A DNA stretch of 64,000 nucleotides from Streptomyces altiplanensis (GCA_003719395.1 RHMC01000012.1:1-64000), one strand, 5' to 3'. Counted from the stretch's first letter, positions 48,745 through 59,635 are shown. A program made the numbers and translations. Notes: a model not told the origin generated them from the sequence alone.

Positions 48745-49659
48745 ATGGCTGGATCCGGAGCATCTCCCCTCGCGCGCGCCGAGCACTTCGTCTGGCTGAC
48801 GGCCCGTGTGCTCGAACAGCGGCGGTTCGCCCACCACTTCCTGGACGACGGCGCCGATGCGGTCGAAACGGCGCTCGCCCCCTATCAGGGCGAGGACGGC
48901 GGTTACGGCCATGCCCTGGAACCCGGTCTGCGCGGTCCCGTGAGCCAGCCGTTGCACACCGCTCACGCGTTGCGTGTCCTGGACTCCATCGGCCGGTGCG
49001 AGGGCCCCCGGGTGGAACGGCTGTGCCGCTACCTGTCCGGTGTGTCGACGAAGGAGGGGGCGCTGCCCGCCGTGCATCCTTCGCTGCGCGGCTGTCCGGC
49101 CGCGCCGTTCGTCCCGGCCGTCGACGATCCTCCGGGCGATCTGCTCGCGACGGGTCCCGTGGTGGGGCTGCTGCACCGCAACGAGGTGTGGCATGCGTGG
49201 CTCTTCAGGGCCACCGACTTCTGCTGGGCCGCGATCGAGGCGCTGGAGGAGTCCCATCCCTATGAGGTCCAGGCCGCGGTCGCCTTCCTGGACGGCGTGC
49301 CCGACCGGCCGCGGGCCGGGGCCGCCGCGGACCGGCTCGGCCGTCTCGTGCGCGGTCAGCGGCTCGTGGTGCTGGATCCGGCGCGGGCCGGGGAGCAGCC
49401 GGTCGCGGCGGGGTACGCCCCGGGCGAGCACCACTTCCCGTACGACTACGCCCGTACGCCGGGATCGCTCGCCCGGGGCTGGTTCACCGACGAGGAGATG
49501 AGCCGCTCGCTGGACTTCCTCGCGGCCGAGCAGCGGGATGACGGGGGCTGGCCGGTCCGCCGGCGGGAATGGGCACCGGGGGCCGTGCTGGAATCGCGTC
49601 GATCGTGACGATCGACGCGCTGCTGACGCTACGGGCGTACGGACCGTGCCGTCGGCTGA
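48745..49659 (+). CDS. Uncharacterised alpha/alpha-toroid-like protein (C-terminal frame breaks)
   Basis: About 304 residues if repaired. Repeated aromatic/glycine motifs (PYQGEDGGYGHALEPGLRGP, AAEQRDDGGWPVRRREWAPG) resemble the QW-type repeats of prenyltransferase/squalene cyclase toroids, though no catalytic aspartates are evident; many actinobacterial homologues are simply 'hypothetical'. The annotated frame stops at 49608 with an aberrant SRRS. Restoring one base near 49590 gives SIVTIDALLTLRAYG, and removing one near 49643 gives a natural stop at 49659. ATG 48745, divergent from the DUF3046 gene. Confidence 0.68.
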
Positions 49660-50302
49660 CCTCGGCGGGGCGGCTTCCCGCAGCAGCGGGGCGGCGAGGG
49701 CGACGCCGCGCGGGGAGGCCGGGCCGACGCCGGTGCGCGCGGCGGTCTTCGCGAGCCGGCTGCCGACGGTGCCGGGGGGCGGGCCGGGCAACGGCGCGGT
49801 GCACGACGGTCCTGCTGCTGCGCGAGGAACGTGCGGAGGGGGGTCGAGGAGTACCGGGTGATCTTCGGCCGGGCCGATCCGTGCGGCGCTCTTGTGGCTG
49901 CTCCCGCTGGAGCGTGAGAGATGGAATCCGGGCAGTACGCCGTCGGGCCTGCCATCCGGGCGGCAGGCCGCACGCGCGCGCGTGACGCGCAGGATCCCGG
50001 TGGCGGTACGGACCGCTTCCGGCACGCGCTCCGGTCCTGCGGCCGCAACGGCGGCGATCCGTACCTCGGTGCCGCACTCCTTGCCGACGAGGTGCACGAG
50101 GTCCTCGGGCGGCTCGCAGTCGAGCGGTACGGCGGCGCAGCAGGAGACGCAGCGGCGCGGCCTCTTCCCGGCGCTACGGAATTGGAGAATCCGTTCGGTG
50201 TCGCGTCACACTGCCCACGGCACCGGGTGTGACGGACACGGGCCTTCCAGGGCACCGCCCAGGCCCGCGTCCGCACTCTTGGCGATGTGCCGCAGCGCCG
50301 TG
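49660..50302. other. 643-bp stretch without a supported gene
   Basis: All frames are long because of GC content. The best candidate is the minus-strand frame passing 50097 (HLVGKECGTEVRIAAVAAAG...), whose third positions are G/C-rich from about 50130 to 49920; further on it becomes Pro/Arg/Ala-rich and unconvincing. It continues antisense through the preceding gene, so as a whole it cannot be real. It could be the remnant of a leftward gene with several frame breaks. I cannot assign it. No repeat or mobile-element end is visible. Confidence 0.4.
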
Positions 50303-50611
50303 TCAGCCGGCGATCGCCCGCACGCCCGCCGTGACGACCACCGCGGCCCCGACCACGACGAGGAAGGGGGCGCGCAGGACGAGCGCGAGCGCTGCCGCCG
50401 CGAGGCCGGCGCCCCTCGCGTCCAGCACCAGCTGCTGACCGGTGCCGAAGGTCTGCTGGGCGGTGAGCGCGGCGAGCAGGGCCACCGGCAGGAGAGCGGC
50501 CAGACGCTTCACCAGCGGGCGTTCCAGGGCCCCGGCCGGCACCAGCAGGCCGAGCAGTTTGACGAGGTAGCAGCCGACGGCGGTGGCGCCGATCGCGATC
50601 CAGACGCTCAC
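50303..50611 (-). CDS. AzlD-type branched-chain amino acid transport protein
   Basis: 102 residues, four hydrophobic helices (VWIAIGATAVGCYLVKLLGLL ... FLVVVGAAVVVTAGVRAI). Small subunit of the AzlCD exporter for branched-chain amino acids and analogues. GTG 50611 overlaps the azlC stop (50608) by four bases, so coupled. Frame intact. Confidence 0.88.
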   Translation of the reverse strand: MSVWIAIGATAVGCYLVKLLGLLVPAGALERPLVKRLAALLPVALLAALTAQQTFGTGQQLVLDARGAGLAAAALALVLRAPFLVVVGAAVVVTAGVRAIAG

Positions 50612-51348
50612 CGTCCCGCCTCCTTCGCGGTACGGCGTGTCCCGCGGCCCCGGACGCAGAGCACGGCGGGCGCGGCGAGCGCGGCCACGAGCACCGGCAC
50701 CCCCGCCGGCAGCACCGGCAGGAATCCGAGGACCAGAAGCACCGCGAGTCCCGCGACGGCCCGCTCCGTGCCACTGCGGAGCATGGGCGCCAGCAGGGCG
50801 AGGAAGACGGCGGGACCGGCGGCGTCCAGACCCCACGCGTCGGTGTCGCCGATGGCCTCCGCGCCCAGTGCGCCGATCAGGGTGGTGAGGTTCCACAGGA
50901 CGTACAGAGTCAGTCCTGTGACGGTGAAGCCGAGCCGGGCACTGCGGCGGGAGGGCTGTGCGAGCGTCACGGCCGTCGTCTCGTCGATCACCCAGTGCGC
51001 GGCGAAGGGGCGTACGGAACGCGGGAGCGCCAGCAGCTGGGACAGCCGCAGTCCGTAGAAGGCATTGCGTACGCCCAGGAAGAAGGCCCCCGCGGCGGCG
51101 GTGAACGGATTGCCGCCCACCGCGAGCGCCCCGACGAGCGCGAACTGCGAGGCTCCGGTGAAGACGAGGAGGCTGAGCGCGCACGTCTGGAGGAGGCTGA
51201 GGCCCGCCCCCGCGGAGGTCACGCCGAAGGCGAAGCCGGAGAGTCCGACGGCGACGCCCACGCCGAGCGCGTCACGGACAACGGCGCTGTCGGGTTTGGC
51301 CGCGGGGGGTTCTGTACGTATCGCTGGAGATGCTGTCTGTTCTGCCAC
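50608..51348 (-). CDS. AzlC-type branched-chain amino acid exporter
   Basis: 246 residues from GTG 51348 (VAEQTASPAIRTE). AzlC family signature: VGLSGFAFGVTSAGAGLS, FTGASQFALVGALA, FFLGVRNAFYGLRLSQLL and HWVIDETTAVTLAQ. About seven helices. Lies ten bases after the AraC-type regulator and overlaps azlD, so a three-gene unit regulator-azlC-azlD; the regulator probably controls the exporter. Frame intact. Confidence 0.92.
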   Translation of the reverse strand: MAEQTASPAIRTEPPAAKPDSAVVRDALGVGVAVGLSGFAFGVTSAGAGLSLLQTCALSLLVFTGASQFALVGALAVGGNPFTAAAGAFFLGVRNAFYGLRLSQLLALPRSVRPFAAHWVIDETTAVTLAQPSRRSARLGFTVTGLTLYVLWNLTTLIGALGAEAIGDTDAWGLDAAGPAVFLALLAPMLRSGTERAVAGLAVLLVLGFLPVLPAGVPVLVAALAAPAVLCVRGRGTRRTAKEAGR

Positions 51349-51358
51349 GCCCGGGACA

Positions 51359-52327
51359 CTACGACGCGCGGCCGCGACCGGTCTTGTACGTTCTTGCGCG
51401 CTCCCGCTGGTAGGCACCGGGCGGCACCCCGACGATCCGGGTGAAGTGCCGGTTCAGATGCGGCTGGTCGCTGAACCCGACCGCGGCGGCGGCCTCCCCG
51501 GGCGCCGTCCCGGCCTCCAGGAGCCGCCGGGCGGTGCGCACGCGCGCGTTGGTGAGCCAGGTGTGCGGCGGCATGCCGTACGCCGACTTGAACGCGCGCA
51601 GGAGCGCGAACGGACCGGTCCCGAGTTCGTGCGCCAGCTGTTCCAGGGAAGGCGGCTCGGCCATGCGCTCCTCCAGGAGGCTCTTCGCGAGGGCCGCCGT
51701 GCGGGCGCCGGCCGCGCTCGGCGCGCGTGCGGGAAGACTCTGGCCGTGCCGGCGCAGCAGCCTGGCCACCGCGATACGGAGCACGCTGTCGGCGGCGAGC
51801 GCGTTGCCCTCCTCGGCCGCCCGGTGGACCGCGCGGATGAGCCGCGCGGTGTCGGCGTCCTCGACGATGGTCTCCGCGAAACCGGCCGTTCCCCGCAGGC
51901 TCGTCATCTCGTCGGCGATGCCGGCGACCACCTGCGCCGAGGGGTACAAGGTGGCGTACGACCAGCCCTCGGGCACACCGGCGCGGGCGGAGTGCGGCAC
52001 CTCGGGGTTGATCATGACGACGGTTCCGGGGCGGGCCTTGATCGTGCCCTGCGGCATGACCACGTCCTCGATCCCGCGGAAGACCGCGCCGAGGACGAAT
52101 CCCTCATGGCTGTGGCGCGAGAAGGAGTGGCGCACATAACGGGCCCGCAGCAGGTCGAGGCCGGGCACTCCCGGGTACTGCCAGTGCCGCGCCCACTCCT
52201 CCTTCCCGGCAGCTGTCTCCCGCGTCTGTCCCACCTCCTCCGTCTCCCCCGACTCCCTGGCCTCCTTTGCCTCTTGTGCCTGTTGTGCCTCTTCGATCTC
52301 ACGAGCCTTTCGCTCCTCCGTCGCCAT
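51359..52327 (-). CDS. AraC-family transcriptional regulator
   Basis: 322 residues from ATG 52327. A 45-residue highly charged Glu/Lys/Gln-rich leader (REIEEAQQAQEAKEA...) precedes the cupin-like effector domain (RHSFSRHSHEGFVLGAV, GTVVMINPEVPHSA) and two C-terminal helix-turn-helix motifs (SLEQLAHELGTGPFALLRAF, AAAAVGFSDQPHLNRHFTRI). This is the AraC type that often regulates adjacent AzlCD/LysE exporters. The open frame runs much further upstream but antisense to lhr. Divergent from lhr by 91 bp. Intact. Confidence 0.92.
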   Translation of the reverse strand: MATEERKAREIEEAQQAQEAKEARESGETEEVGQTRETAAGKEEWARHWQYPGVPGLDLLRARYVRHSFSRHSHEGFVLGAVFRGIEDVVMPQGTIKARPGTVVMINPEVPHSARAGVPEGWSYATLYPSAQVVAGIADEMTSLRGTAGFAETIVEDADTARLIRAVHRAAEEGNALAADSVLRIAVARLLRRHGQSLPARAPSAAGARTAALAKSLLEERMAEPPSLEQLAHELGTGPFALLRAFKSAYGMPPHTWLTNARVRTARRLLEAGTAPGEAAAAVGFSDQPHLNRHFTRIVGVPPGAYQRERARTYKTGRGRAS

Positions 52328-52418
52328 AAAGCCATTCTGCGCCCGTCCCACACGCCGCTGACCTGCACATCCACGGTCTGGACACCCGTTGTCAGTGGTC
52401 GGGTGCACGATGGTGGGC

Positions 52419-55400
52419 ATGGCCAGGACTGCACTCGACTCCTTCTCCCCCGCGACCCGCGGTTGGTTCGCCGGGGCCTTCAGCGCGCCCACCGCGGCGC
52501 AGGAAGGCGCCTGGCAGGCCATCTCCGAGGGGTCCGACGTCCTGGTCGTGGCCCGACCGGTTCCGGGAAAACCCTGGCCGCCTTTCTCGCCGCCCTCGAC
52601 GGCCTGGCGTCCAAGCCCCCGCCCGCGGACCCCAGGCAGCCGCTGCGCGTGCTGTACGTATCGCCGCTCAAGGCCCTCGCGGTCGACGTCGAGCGCAACC
52701 TCCGCAGTCCGCTCACCGGCATCCGGCAGGAGTCCGTACGCCTCGGGCTGCCCGAGCCGGACGTGCGCGTCGGCATCCGTTCCGGCGACACCCCCGCCGC
52801 CGAGCGGCGGTCGCTGGCGACCAGGCCGCCGGACATCCTCATCACCACGCCCGAGTCGCTGTTCCTGATGCTCACGTCTGCCGCGCGCGACGCCCTGACC
52901 GGTATCGAGACGGTGATCCTGGACGAGGTGCACGCCGTCGCGGGGACCAAGCGCGGCGCACATCTCGCCGTATCCCTGGAGCGGCTGGACGAACTGCTGC
53001 CGCGGCCCGCCCGCCGTATCGGCCTGTCGGCGACGGTCCGGCCGGTGGACGAGGTCGCCCGCTTCCTCTCCCCGCGCCGGGCCGCGATCGTGCAGCCGCC
53101 CTCGGGCAAGGAGTTCGACCTGTCGGTGGTCGTCCCCGTGGAGGATCTGGGCGAGCTCGGCGGCGCCCCCGCCAAGGAGGGCGACGCGGGCGACAAACCG
53201 TCGATCTGGCCCCATGTGGAGGAGCGCATCGCCGACCTCGTCCAGGCCCACCGCTCGACGATCGTCTTCGTGAACTCCCGCCGCCTCGCCGAGCGCCTGT
53301 GCAACCGGCTCAACGAGATCGCGTACGAACGGGCCACCGGTGAACCTCTGCCGGAGCACCACTCCCCCGCCGAGCTCATGGCCGAGTCCGGTGCCGCCAG
53401 GGGCGCTCCGCCCCTGCTCGCCCGCGCCCACCACGGCTCCGTCTCCAAGGAGCAGCGCGCCCAGGTCGAGGAGGACCTCAAGGCCGGCCGGCTGCCCGCG
53501 GTCGTCGCCACCTCCAGCCTGGAGCTCGGCATCGACATGGGCGCGGTGGATCTCGTCGTCCAGGTCGAGTCACCGCCTTCCGTCGCCTCGGGCCTCCAGC
53601 GCGTCGGCCGTGCGGGGCACCAGGTCGGCGCGGTCTCCACCGGCGTCGTCTTCCCGAAGTACCGGGGCGACCTGGTCCAGTCGGCCGTCGTCACCGAGCG
53701 CATGCGCAGCGGTGCCATCGAGGCCCTGCGCGTCCCCGCCAACCCGCTCGACGTCCTGGCGCAGCAGCTCGTCGCCATGGTCGCCCTCGACACCTGGCAG
53801 GCCGACGTCCTGCTCACCGTCGTCGCCGCGCGGCCCCTTTCGCCTCGCTCCCGGAGTCCGCCTTCACGGCGGACCTCGACATGCTCGCGGGCCGCTATCC
53901 GTCCGACGCCTTCGCCGAACTCCGCCCCCGCGTCGTCTGGGACCGCATCGCCGGTACGGTCACGGGCCGCCCCGGCGCGCAGCGCCTCGCCGTCACCTCC
54001 GGCGGCACCATTCCCGACCGCGGTCTCTTCGGCGTCTTCCTGGCCGGAGCCGACCCCAAGTAGGGCGGCGGCCGCGTCGGCGAGCTCGACGAGGAGATGG
54101 TCTACGAATCCCGGGTGGGCGATGTCTTCACCCTCGGCACCACCTCGTGGCGCATCGAGGACATCACGCGCGACCGCGTGCTGGTCTCCCCCGCCCCCGG
54201 CGTCCCGGGCCGGCTTCCCTTCTGGAAGGGCGACCAGCTGGGCCGCCCCCTCGAACTGGGCCGCGCGCTCGGCACGTTCCTCCGTGAGGTCGGCTCGCTC
54301 ACCCCCGAGGCAGCCCGGCTGCGCCTGACCGCCGCCGGACTCGACGACTGGGCCGCCGACAACGTCCTGTCCTACCTCGACGAGCAGCGCCGCGCCGCCG
54401 GTCATGTCCCGGACGACCGCACCATCCTCGTGGAGCGGTTCCGCGACGAGCTGGGCGACTGGCGCGTCGTCGTCCACTCCCCTTTCGGCGCCCAGGTGCA
54501 CGCCCCCTGGGCGCTGGCGCTCGGCACCCGCCTGACCGAGCGGTACGGCATGGACGCCCAGGTCATGCACGCCGACGACGGCATCGTGCTGCGCCTGCCC
54601 GACGCGGATCTGATGGGCTTCGACCTCCTCGACGCCGAACCGTCCCGGCAGACCACGGCGTTCGACAGCGACCAGGCCCCGCTGGGCGCCGCTGACGTCG
54701 TCTTCGACAAGGGCGAAGTCAACCAGGTCGTCACCGACCAGGTCGGCGGCTCCGCGCTCTTCGCCGCCCGCTTCCGCGAGTGCGCCGCCCGCGCCCTGCT
54801 GCTGCCGCGCCGCAGCCCCGGCAAGCGCACACCGTTGTGGCAGCAGCGCCAGCGCGCCTCCCAGCTGCTCCAGGTCGCCTCGGAGTTCGGCTCCTTCCCG
54901 ATCGTCCTGGAAGCCGTGCGGGAGTGCCTCCAGGACGTCTTCGACGTGCCCGGCCTCACCGAGCTCATGGGCGACATCGAATCCCGCCGTGTCCGGCTCG
55001 TCGAAGTCACCACCCCCGAGCCGTCCCCCTTCGCCCGCTCCCTCCTCTTCGGTTACGTCGCCCAGTTCCTGTACGAGGGCGACTCTCCCCTCGCCGAGCG
55101 GCGCGCCGCCGCGCTCTCCCTGGACTCCCGGCTCCTGGCCGAGCTGCTCGGCCAGGCGGAGCTGCGCGAGCTCCTCGACGCAGGCGTCCTGACCGAGCTG
55201 GAGCAGGAGCTTCAGTGGCTCGCCGAAGACCGCCGTGTCAAGGACATCGAGGGCGTCGCCGACGCGCTGCGGGTCCTGGGCCCGCTCACCGACTCGGAGC
55301 TGGTGGCGCGCGGCGCCGAACCGGGGTGGGCCGAAGGCCTGTCGGCCGCCCGCCGGGCCATCCGCGTCCGTATCGCGGGGGCGGACCACTGGGCGGGCGT

Positions 55401-57045
55401 CGAAGACGCGGGCCGGCTGCGCGACGCGCTGGGCACCGCGCTCCCCGTCGGCGTACCGGAGGCGTTCACCGAGCCGGTCAAGGACCCGCTCGGAGATCTG
55501 CTGGCCCGTTTCGCCCGCACCCACGGTCCCTTCACCTCAGCCACGGCCGCCGCGCGCTTCGGACTGGGCGTGGCGGTGACGGACGGGGCCCTGCAACGCC
55601 TCGCTGCGGGCGGCCGGGTCGTACAGGGAGAGTTCCACCCGGCCGGGATCGGCCAGGAGTGGTGCGACGCGACGGTGCTGCGCCGCCTGAGGCGCCGGTC
55701 CCTCGCCGCCCTGCGCCATGAGCTGGAGCCGGTTCCGCCCGCCGCGCTCGCCACGTTCCTCCCCCAGTGGCAGCACCTGGGCAGCAGCCTGCGCGGCATC
55801 GACGGACTGGTGCGCGCCGTCGAGCAGTTGCAGGGCGCCTCCGTCCCCGCCTCCGCACTCGAAAAGCTCGTCCTGCCGTCCCGAGTGGCCGGCTACTCGC
55901 CCGCCATGCTCGACGAGCTCACCACCACCGGCGAGGTCCTGTGGGCCGGATCGGGCGCCCTGCCCGGAAAGGACGGCTGGGTGTCCCTCTACCTCGCCGA
56001 CGCGGCCCCCCTGCTCCTCCCCCAGCCGCACCCCCTCGACCTCACAGCGCTCCACGAGTCCGTCCTCACCGCCCTCTCCGGCGGGTACGGCCTGTTCTTC
56101 CGCCAGATCGCCGACCAGGTCCGCGCCACCACCCATCCCGACTGCACCGACCCCCAGCTGGCCGACGCCCTCTGGGACCTCGCCTGGTCCGCCGTCGTCA
56201 CCAACGACACACTCGCCCCCCTGCGCGCCCTCCTCGGCTCGGGCCGTACGGCGGGCTCCACCGCCCACCGCGCCAAACGCACGGTCCCGCGCGGGCGTTA
56301 CGGCACCCTCGGTGCGGCTGCCCGCCCCGCCTCCCGCACCGGCCCGCCCACGGTCTCCGGCCGCTGGTCCCTGCTCCCCGCCCACGAGCCGGATCCGACC
56401 CACCGCGCCCACGCGCTTGGCCCGCGCGCTGCTCGACCGGCACGGCGTGGTCACGCGCGGCGCGGTCGCCGCCGAGGGCGTCGAGGGCGGCTTCTCCGCG
56501 ACGTACCGCATCCTGGCCGCGTTCGAGGACAGCGGCCAGGCGCGCCGCGGTTACGTCGTGGAGGGCCTCGGCGCCGCCCAGTTCGCGATGGACGGCGCGG
56601 TCGACCGGCTGCGCTCGGCGCCACCGCGCGCGAACGCGCGGACACGGACTCCCCGAACCGGGCGGTGGTCCTGGCTGCCGCCGACCCGGCCAACGCGTAC
56701 GGCGCGGCCCTGCCCTGGCCCGAACCACCGTCCGACGCGGGCCACAAACCCGGTCGCAAAGCCGGGGCCCTGGTCGTCCTCGTCGACGGCGAGCTGACCC
56801 TCTACATGGAGCGCGGCGGCAAGACCCTGCTGGCCTGGCCCACCGATCCGGACGACCCGTCGGCCTCCGATCCCCGCCTCACCGCGGCGGCCGAAGCCCT
56901 GGCGACGGCAGCCAGGCAGGGCGCCCTGGGCACGGTCACGGTGGAACGCACCAACGGCGCCCCCGCCCTGACCTCCCCCCTGGGCCGGATCCTCGAAGCA
57001 GCAGGCTTCCACCCCACCCCCAGAGGCCTCCGCCTCCGCCCCTGA
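52419..57045 (+). CDS. lhr: Giant Lhr-type ATP-dependent helicase (four frame breaks and an internal stop)
   Basis: Lhr is a superfamily 2 DNA helicase of about 1540 residues with a winged helix and long C-terminal domain. Visible: Q-motif FSAPTAAQEGAW, repaired Walker A APTGSGKTLAA, LYVSPLKALAVDVERNL, ILDEVHAVAGTKRG (DEVH box), IGLSATVRP, VNSRRLAERLCNRL, SSLELGIDMGAVDLV and QRVGRAGHQVG. Bases are missing near 52553, 53828 and 56620 and one is extra near 56418. In addition, TAG at 54061-54063 lies in frame between LAGADPK and GELDEEMVYESRVGDVF. Restored, it ends GFHPTPRGLRLRP at 57045. 59 bp before nei. A DNA repair role is established for mycobacterial Lhr. Confidence 0.87.
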
Positions 57046-57104
57046 CGCACCCGCCGCCGCCCCGCTGCCCCCCGCCCCTCCACTCCACCCCGCATCATGG
57101 ACCC

Positions 57105-57928
57105 ATGCCCGAAGGAGACTCCGTCTGGCAGGCCGCCCGGCGCCTGCACACCGCCCTCGCCGGGCACATCCTCACCCGCACCGACCTCCGCGTCCCCCGG
57201 TCGCCACCGCCGATCTGACCGGCCGCACCGTCCTGGACGTCACCCCTCGCGGCAAGCACATCCTCACCCGCGTCGAAGGCGGACTCACCCTCCACTCCCA
57301 TCTCCGGATGGACGGCGCCTGGAAGATCTACACCCCCGGCGAACGATGGCGCGGCGGCCCCGCCCACGAGATCCGCGCCATCCTCGCCACCGCCGGGCAC
57401 ACCGCCGTGGGCTACCGCCTTCCGGTGCTCGAACTGATCCGGACCCACGACGAAGCCGGCGTCGTCGGTCACCTCGGTCCCGACCTCCTGGGCCCGGACT
57501 GGGACGCCGGCGAAGCACTCCGCCGCCTCCTGGCGGACCCCGCCCGCCCCCTCGGCGAAGCCCTTCTCGACCAGCGCAACCTCGCCGGCATCGGCAACAT
57601 CTACAAGTCGGAGCTGTGCTTCCTCGCCCGCGTGACCCCCTGGCTGCCCACCGGCGCTCTCCCCGCCCCGGAACGCCTGGTCGCTGCCGCCAAGCGCGTC
57701 CTGGAGGCCAACCGGGACAACCCGGGACGCCGCCGCACCACCCTGCCCGCCCTCACCGCGCCCCTCTACGTGTACGGCCGCTCCGGCCGCCCCTGCCTGC
57801 GCTGCGGCACCCCGGTCCGCCAGGCCGACCAGGGCGACGGCAGTCGCCTCCGTCCCACCTACTGGTGTCCCCGCTGCCAGTCCGGCCCGGCCCCGGCCGG
57901 CCCGGCCTCCGACCGACGCGCCCCCTGA
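57105..57928 (+). CDS. nei: Fpg/Nei-family DNA glycosylase (one frame break)
   Basis: Base-excision glycosylase/AP lyase. ATG 57105 gives MPEGDSVWQAARRLH with the catalytic Pro2 and Glu3. The helix-two-turn-helix motif reads DQRNLAGIGNIYKSELCFLA and the zinc finger is CLRCGTPV...YWCPRCQ. The PEGDSV start points to the Nei (endonuclease VIII) branch rather than Fpg. One base is missing near 57199 (LRVPR then VATADLTGRTVLDV). About 274 residues. Follows lhr on the same strand, probably one repair operon. Confidence 0.92.
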
Positions 57929-58035
57929 CCGACGCGCCGCACTCGGATCGCCGCACTCGGATCCGCGCATCCGGACGAAGCCACGCATCCGGATCGCGCA
58001 CGCGGTTCTCCACCCTGCCCCGGACGCCTCCGGCC

Positions 58036-58368
58036 TCAGGGCGGCGGGCCAGGGCCTCCGCCCGAACGGCGGCGTCGCAACGCCCCGGCCACCATGAGCG
58101 ACCACGCCCCGGCAGCCCTGCCCAGTCCCGGCACAAGCCCGTACCCCCGCGGACGCCCCGGCCTCCCACCGGCCGCGGCCGCCGGCACCACATGGTCCGG
58201 CAGCAGGCTCAGCCCCCAACCGCCCGCCGCCACCACGCCCTCGACGGCCCCCGCCTGCTCCGGCAGCAGCACAAGCCGCAGTACGGCCCACCACCACACC
58301 GCGCCGAACACACACACCAGCGGAAGAACAAGCAGCGCCCCGCGTCCCCGGAAGCCGCGCCATGCCAT
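58036..58368 (-). CDS. Small membrane protein, unknown
   Basis: 110 residues from ATG 58368 preceded by GAGGAGG. Basic start (MAWRGFRGRG), two hydrophobic segments (ALLVLPLVCVFGAVWWWAVL and AGAVEGVVAAGGWGLSLL), then a Pro/Gly/Arg-rich tail. The frame is open upstream to 58470 but lacks a better ribosome site. Not recognised. Lies between nei and dps. Confidence 0.6.
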   Translation of the reverse strand: MAWRGFRGRGALLVLPLVCVFGAVWWWAVLRLVLLPEQAGAVEGVVAAGGWGLSLLPDHVVPAAAAGGRPGRPRGYGLVPGLGRAAGAWSLMVAGALRRRRSGGGPGPPP

Positions 58369-58499
58369 GGCTGCCTCCTCCAACCGACGCGTCAGGCGCC
58401 AGACGTTAGACGGGCCCCTCACACGACGGGAGGGCGCACCGGAAGCACACCCGGCGCACCCCCGGCGCACCCACCTGCCCCAGGCACCACCCGCACGCT

Positions 58500-58970
58500 C
58501 TACGCAGTCTCGGCCTGGAACATCCAGGCGTGCTTCTCGAGGTCCGCGGTCAGCCCGATGATGATGTCCTGGCTCACCGGATCCGGCTCACCGGTCGCCT
58601 CGATCCGCTCCCGCATGCGCCTCACCACGACACCGAGCGCGTCCACCAGAATCCGCACGGCGTCGACATCCTTGATCCACCCCGACGGCACCTCCGGGAT
58701 CGCCGTCGCCCGCGCCACACTCGCGGACCGCCCGTCCGGGTTGACGCCCAGCGCCGAAGCCCGCTCGGCGACCGAGTCGGAATGCAGCCGCGCCGTGTCG
58801 ACCACCTCGTCGAGCTGCAGATGTACGGACCGGAATCGCGGCCCCACCACGTTCCAGTGGACCTGCTTGGCCACCAGCGAGAGATCCACCAGGTCCACGA
58901 GCGCGCCCTGCAGGGCCTCACCCACCACCTTGAGATCTGCCTCGGGCAGGGTGCTCTTCACGACAGACAT
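58500..58970 (-). CDS. dps: Dps-family DNA-binding ferritin
   Basis: 156 residues from ATG 58970. Ferritin-like four-helix protein; the inter-subunit ferroxidase residues are present in KQVHWNVVGPRFRSVHLQLDEVVD (His, His, Asp, Glu), with LEKHAWMFQAETA at the C-terminus. The N-terminal tail is short (MSVVKSTLPEADLK), so DNA binding via a long lysine tail is unlikely. Its place next to clgR suggests it corresponds to DpsB of S. coelicolor, from memory of the gene order. Frame intact. Confidence 0.92.
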   Translation of the reverse strand: MSVVKSTLPEADLKVVGEALQGALVDLVDLSLVAKQVHWNVVGPRFRSVHLQLDEVVDTARLHSDSVAERASALGVNPDGRSASVARATAIPEVPSGWIKDVDAVRILVDALGVVVRRMRERIEATGEPDPVSQDIIIGLTADLEKHAWMFQAETA

Positions 58971-59057
58971 CCGTTTCCTCCTCAGGAACCGACGAACCGA
59001 CCCTTCACAGCCTTCACCACCATGGCACATATAGAACAAAACGGTCACTCAAGGGCA

Positions 59058-59097
59058 AGAAAAAGCCCCGGGGGTCCCTGAGGGACCCACCGGGGCT
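59058..59097 (-). terminator. Rho-independent terminator of clgR
   Basis: On the minus strand AGCCCCGGTGGGTCCC pairs with GGGACCCCCGGGGCT (one bulge) around a 3-nt loop and is followed by a T-rich run (TTTTTCTT). It lies 49 bp downstream of the clgR stop and upstream of dps, separating the two genes. Confidence 0.88.
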
Positions 59098-59145
59098 CGT
59101 TCGTACATCTCAGCCGCACTCAGGCGGCGCAGCCAGGCACCACCA

Positions 59146-59526
59146 TCAGGCGGCGACCACATCCACCGCTTCCGCGGGTGCCGTGATCGTCACCCGTTCC
59201 TGTGGCACACCTGCCACTGACGTCACCGAAACGGAATTGAGCATCGGGCGTACCGGTGGACGCACCGGCTCGCTCGCAGCCGACTCCGCCAGCTCGGCCA
59301 GCGACAACTCATCACTCACTTCGCGCATGAGCTCGGACATCCGTACGTCAAGCGCGTCGCAGATAGCGGAGAGCAGTTCGGAGGAAGCCTCCTTCTGCCC
59401 CCGCTCCACCTCGGATAGATAGCCGAGTGAGACTCGGGCGGACGAGGAGACTTCGCGCAGAGTACGGCCCTGGCGTTGGCGCTGCCGACGCAGCACGTCA
59501 CCAAGCAGGCGACGGAGCAGAATCAT
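59146..59526 (-). CDS. clgR: Clp protease gene regulator ClgR
   Basis: 126-residue XRE-type regulator: [20 protein letters not shown] leads into the helix-turn-helix ([40 protein letters not shown]), a Glu-rich linker and a conserved tail [11 protein letters not shown]...[15 protein letters not shown]. The sequence matches ClgR, the activator of clp and lon genes in Streptomyces, which is itself turned over by ClpP through its C-terminal Ala-Ala. That degron is intact here. ATG 59526 behind GGAGGGAG; the frame extends to 59559 without a better site. Followed by a strong terminator. Confidence 0.94.
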   Translation of the reverse strand: MILLRRLLGDVLRRQRQRQGRTLREVSSSARVSLGYLSEVERGQKEASSELLSAICDALDVRMSELMREVSDELSLAELAESAASEPVRPPVRPMLNSVSVTSVAGVPQERVTITAPAEAVDVVAA

Positions 59527-59635
59527 CGGTGGCTCCCTCCTCGGACCGCGTAGCCGCATCCTTCACGCCCCACCGTACCGCCTTGCGCTGCGGCCGTGCG
59601 GGGAGCGATGTCGTGTTCACTCAGGGCTGCAAACA

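Noticed and set aside
57929..57990. Direct repeats of CGCACTCGGATC-like units after nei
   Set aside because: Two to four degenerate copies in a short GC-rich spacer; too few for a CRISPR or an integration site.
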